Assembly (NCBI GenBank): GCA_905250025.1
Contig: CAJNOJ010000021.1
Coordinates: 558,001 to 622,000, forward strand
Source: Adineta ricciae
Lineage: Eukaryota > Rotifera > Eurotatoria > Adinetida > Adinetidae
DNA length: 64,000 bases
Direction of reading: 5' to 3'
Each line of letters begins with the position of its first letter. Position 1 is the first letter of the stretch. The notes under the pieces are model-generated. The model worked only from the letters and a program-made list of their open reading frames with translations. It was not told where the DNA came from and made no database searches. Of this stretch, positions 62,584 through 64,000 are shown in pieces. The position numbers were made by a program, and so were the translations under genes.

Positions 62584-63309
62584 ATGTCGAATAAAGGTCT
62601 CGTCGTGATCACTGGTGCAAGTTCTGGTATCGGTGAAGCAGCAGCTCGATCGTTTTCTCAAGCCGGCCATCCGTTACTACTACTCGCTCGCCGTCTTGAA
62701 CGTCTAGAAGCATTGAAACTACCCAACACAATCTGCGAAAAGGTGGATGTTACCGACCGTGATCAAATTAAATCAGCTGTTGAGAAAGCCGAAAAACAAT
62801 ACGGTCCAGTCGATTGTTTGGTCAATAATGCAGGTGTGATGTTATTAGGTCAATGCGATACCCAAGATCCGAAAGAATGGGAGCAAATGGTACAAGTTAA
62901 CATCATGGGTGTTCTCAATGGTATTCATGTTGTTCTTGCTGGAATGAAAACACGTCGTCATGGAACAATAATCAACGTTAGTTCGGTTGCTGGACGAAAG
63001 ACGTTTCCTAATCATGCTGTTTATTGTGGCACGAAATTCAGTGTGCACGCATTCACCGAACAGATCCGAGAGGAAGCAGCGTCGTATGATGTTCGTTTTA
63101 TCAACATTGCACCCGGTGTTGTTGAAACCGAACTCTTATCGCATACGACATCGACAAAGATTGTAGACGATTATAAACAATGGAAAAAAGAAATGAGTCA
63201 ACCGTTGGAAAGTGAAGATGTAGCGAATTCGATTATGTTTGCATATCAACAGCCACAACGTGTTTGTATTCGGGAAATCGTTCTTTGTCCAACAAGACAA
63301 GATAAATAG
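62584..63309 (+). CDS. Short-chain dehydrogenase/reductase (classical SDR)
   Basis: A single exon of 241 aa, the usual length for a classical SDR. The cofactor turn is TGASSGIG with a following basic pair (ARRLERLEAL), favouring NADP. Next come the DVTDR acid, NNAG, and the catalytic tetrad: Asn of VNIMGVLNGI, Ser of INVSSVAGRK, and Tyr/Lys of AVYCGTKFSV. The segment NIAPGVVETELLSH is typical of the group that includes bacterial YdfG-like 3-hydroxy acid dehydrogenases. The substrate is probably a small hydroxy acid or carbonyl compound. It has no introns in a neighbourhood rich in them, so a bacterial origin is possible but unproven. All catalytic residues are intact. Confidence 0.88.
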   Translation: MSNKGLVVITGASSGIGEAAARSFSQAGHPLLLLARRLERLEALKLPNTICEKVDVTDRDQIKSAVEKAEKQYGPVDCLVNNAGVMLLGQCDTQDPKEWEQMVQVNIMGVLNGIHVVLAGMKTRRHGTIINVSSVAGRKTFPNHAVYCGTKFSVHAFTEQIREEAASYDVRFINIAPGVVETELLSHTTSTKIVDDYKQWKKEMSQPLESEDVANSIMFAYQQPQRVCIREIVLCPTRQDK

Positions 63310-63531
63310 ATGAATGACAATGTTCATTAGTTTTCTTTTTATGAATAACATCATTGCGATTATCGGCTTTGTTGCGCTGTTCTTTATGAAAAAATAGACT
63401 ACAAACATACATTCTCATAACTGAATACAAGGTGTGTCAAGCTAGAAATACAATGCTGTTATAATACTATTTGTACAAATGAACGATGGAACTGTTCATC
63501 TTGAGCAATCTGACTGAAAGACGAAAACGAT

Positions 63532-64000
63532 TCAGAATGACGGTTTTCGCTCCTCTTGTTCTTCAACATCGAGTAAAAGAGTCGTACAAGTTGTTGTATG
63601 ATGTCGAATGATCACATTGGAGTCCATTCTTTCTTGACTTTTTCTCAACATCGTATGATTGAGAAAACTTTCCACGGTCGATAAATGTAAAGGCATTATA
63701 TAATGTTTTCGTAGTTGGATAAATTGCATATTTCGACTCAATGTTATTGCTAACCACCAGCGAAAGTTGATTCGCTGATGATTTGTATAGAAATAAGCAT
63801 CGCGTTTGGATGCTCGTAAATACTGATGACGTTGTTCGATTTGTTCGTTAACAATCGAACAGAAACAAACGAGAACTGGATGGGTGTGAAGACATTCCAT
63901 ATGGATGAATGAGACGTAGGAAATATAGCCACTGTCCATTTTCTCCAATGCTCGGCCGAGAATGCAATAATCCAAACGAGGAAGAAAGAGAAATGTTGCT
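63532..64000 (-). CDS. Unidentified protein, 3' part only (5' end outside window)
   Basis: On the minus strand a frame runs open from the window edge to TGA at 63534-63532, at least 155 residues, with no in-frame start needed inside the window. Recognisable segments are LDYCILGRALEKMDSGY, HTHPVLVCFCSIVNEQIEQR and INFRWWLAITLSRNMQF, all mixed hydrophobic/charged as in a folded cytosolic protein. The end (EEQEERKPSF) is charged. There is no signal peptide, membrane helix or known motif. I do not recognise the family. The coding look of the frame and its continuation to the edge support a truncated real gene. Confidence 0.45.
   Translation of the reverse strand, partial: ATFLFLPRLDYCILGRALEKMDSGYISYVSFIHMECLHTHPVLVCFCSIVNEQIEQRHQYLRASKRDAYFYTNHQRINFRWWLAITLSRNMQFIQLRKHYIMPLHLSTVESFLNHTMLRKSQERMDSNVIIRHHTTTCTTLLLDVEEQEERKPSF

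Overview
The window is nuclear DNA of a small-genome animal. Genes are packed closely on both strands, and most are cut by short GT-AG introns of about 45-80 nt. Several genes are specific to animals: focal adhesion kinase, an M6/PLP membrane glycoprotein, a KLF factor, TMEM59, a palladin-like Ig protein and a Drosophila raw-like protein. The compact introns, a single-exon ADP-ribosyltransferase-TPR protein, B-box proteins without a RING, and several bacterial-looking enzymes point to a rotifer, most likely bdelloid. That organism call is inference; no diagnostic marker was available. There is no operon logic, CRISPR array or recognisable transposon.

Layout. 1-5.9 kb: the end of a RUN-domain gene, a tRNA-Pro(AGG), a tiny acidic ORF and a KIF12-like kinesin. 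5.9-8.3 kb: no intact gene, possible coding relics. 8.3-11.2 kb (minus): exosome subunit RRP45 and an ALG11-like protein whose catalytic residues are replaced. 13.5-19.8 kb: LRR-Ig receptor, a small membrane protein, a GlpQ-type phosphodiesterase and TMEM59. 20.2-27 kb: a spinster transporter carrying an assembly-type duplication around one N, the ADP-ribosyltransferase-TPR protein and M6. 27.3-37.4 kb: SPIN90/Dip1 homologue, proteasome Rpn6, an LVN1.2/ependymin-like secreted protein, a GPCR, a methyltransferase and two unknown small proteins. 37.7-43.2 kb: a zinc alcohol dehydrogenase divergent from FAK. 43.4-52.9 kb: C2H2 protein, B-box protein, KLF, a PsuG-PsuK fusion and a multi-pass membrane protein. 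53.1-64 kb: raw-like protein, palladin-like protein, a second B-box protein, an SDR and an unidentified gene leaving the window.

The genes do not form one pathway. Several concern the actin/adhesion system (FAK, SPIN90, palladin-like) and several are housekeeping (RRP45, Rpn6, tRNA). Exon models were built by hand from splice signals and reading-frame continuity. For most multi-exon genes the joined exons give an open frame whose length is a multiple of three. The points most worth checking are the degenerate ALG11-like enzyme, the tail peptide shared by the kinesin and the small ORF before it, the stop-free frame-preserving introns, the SH3-less SPIN90, and the enzymes of possible bacterial origin.
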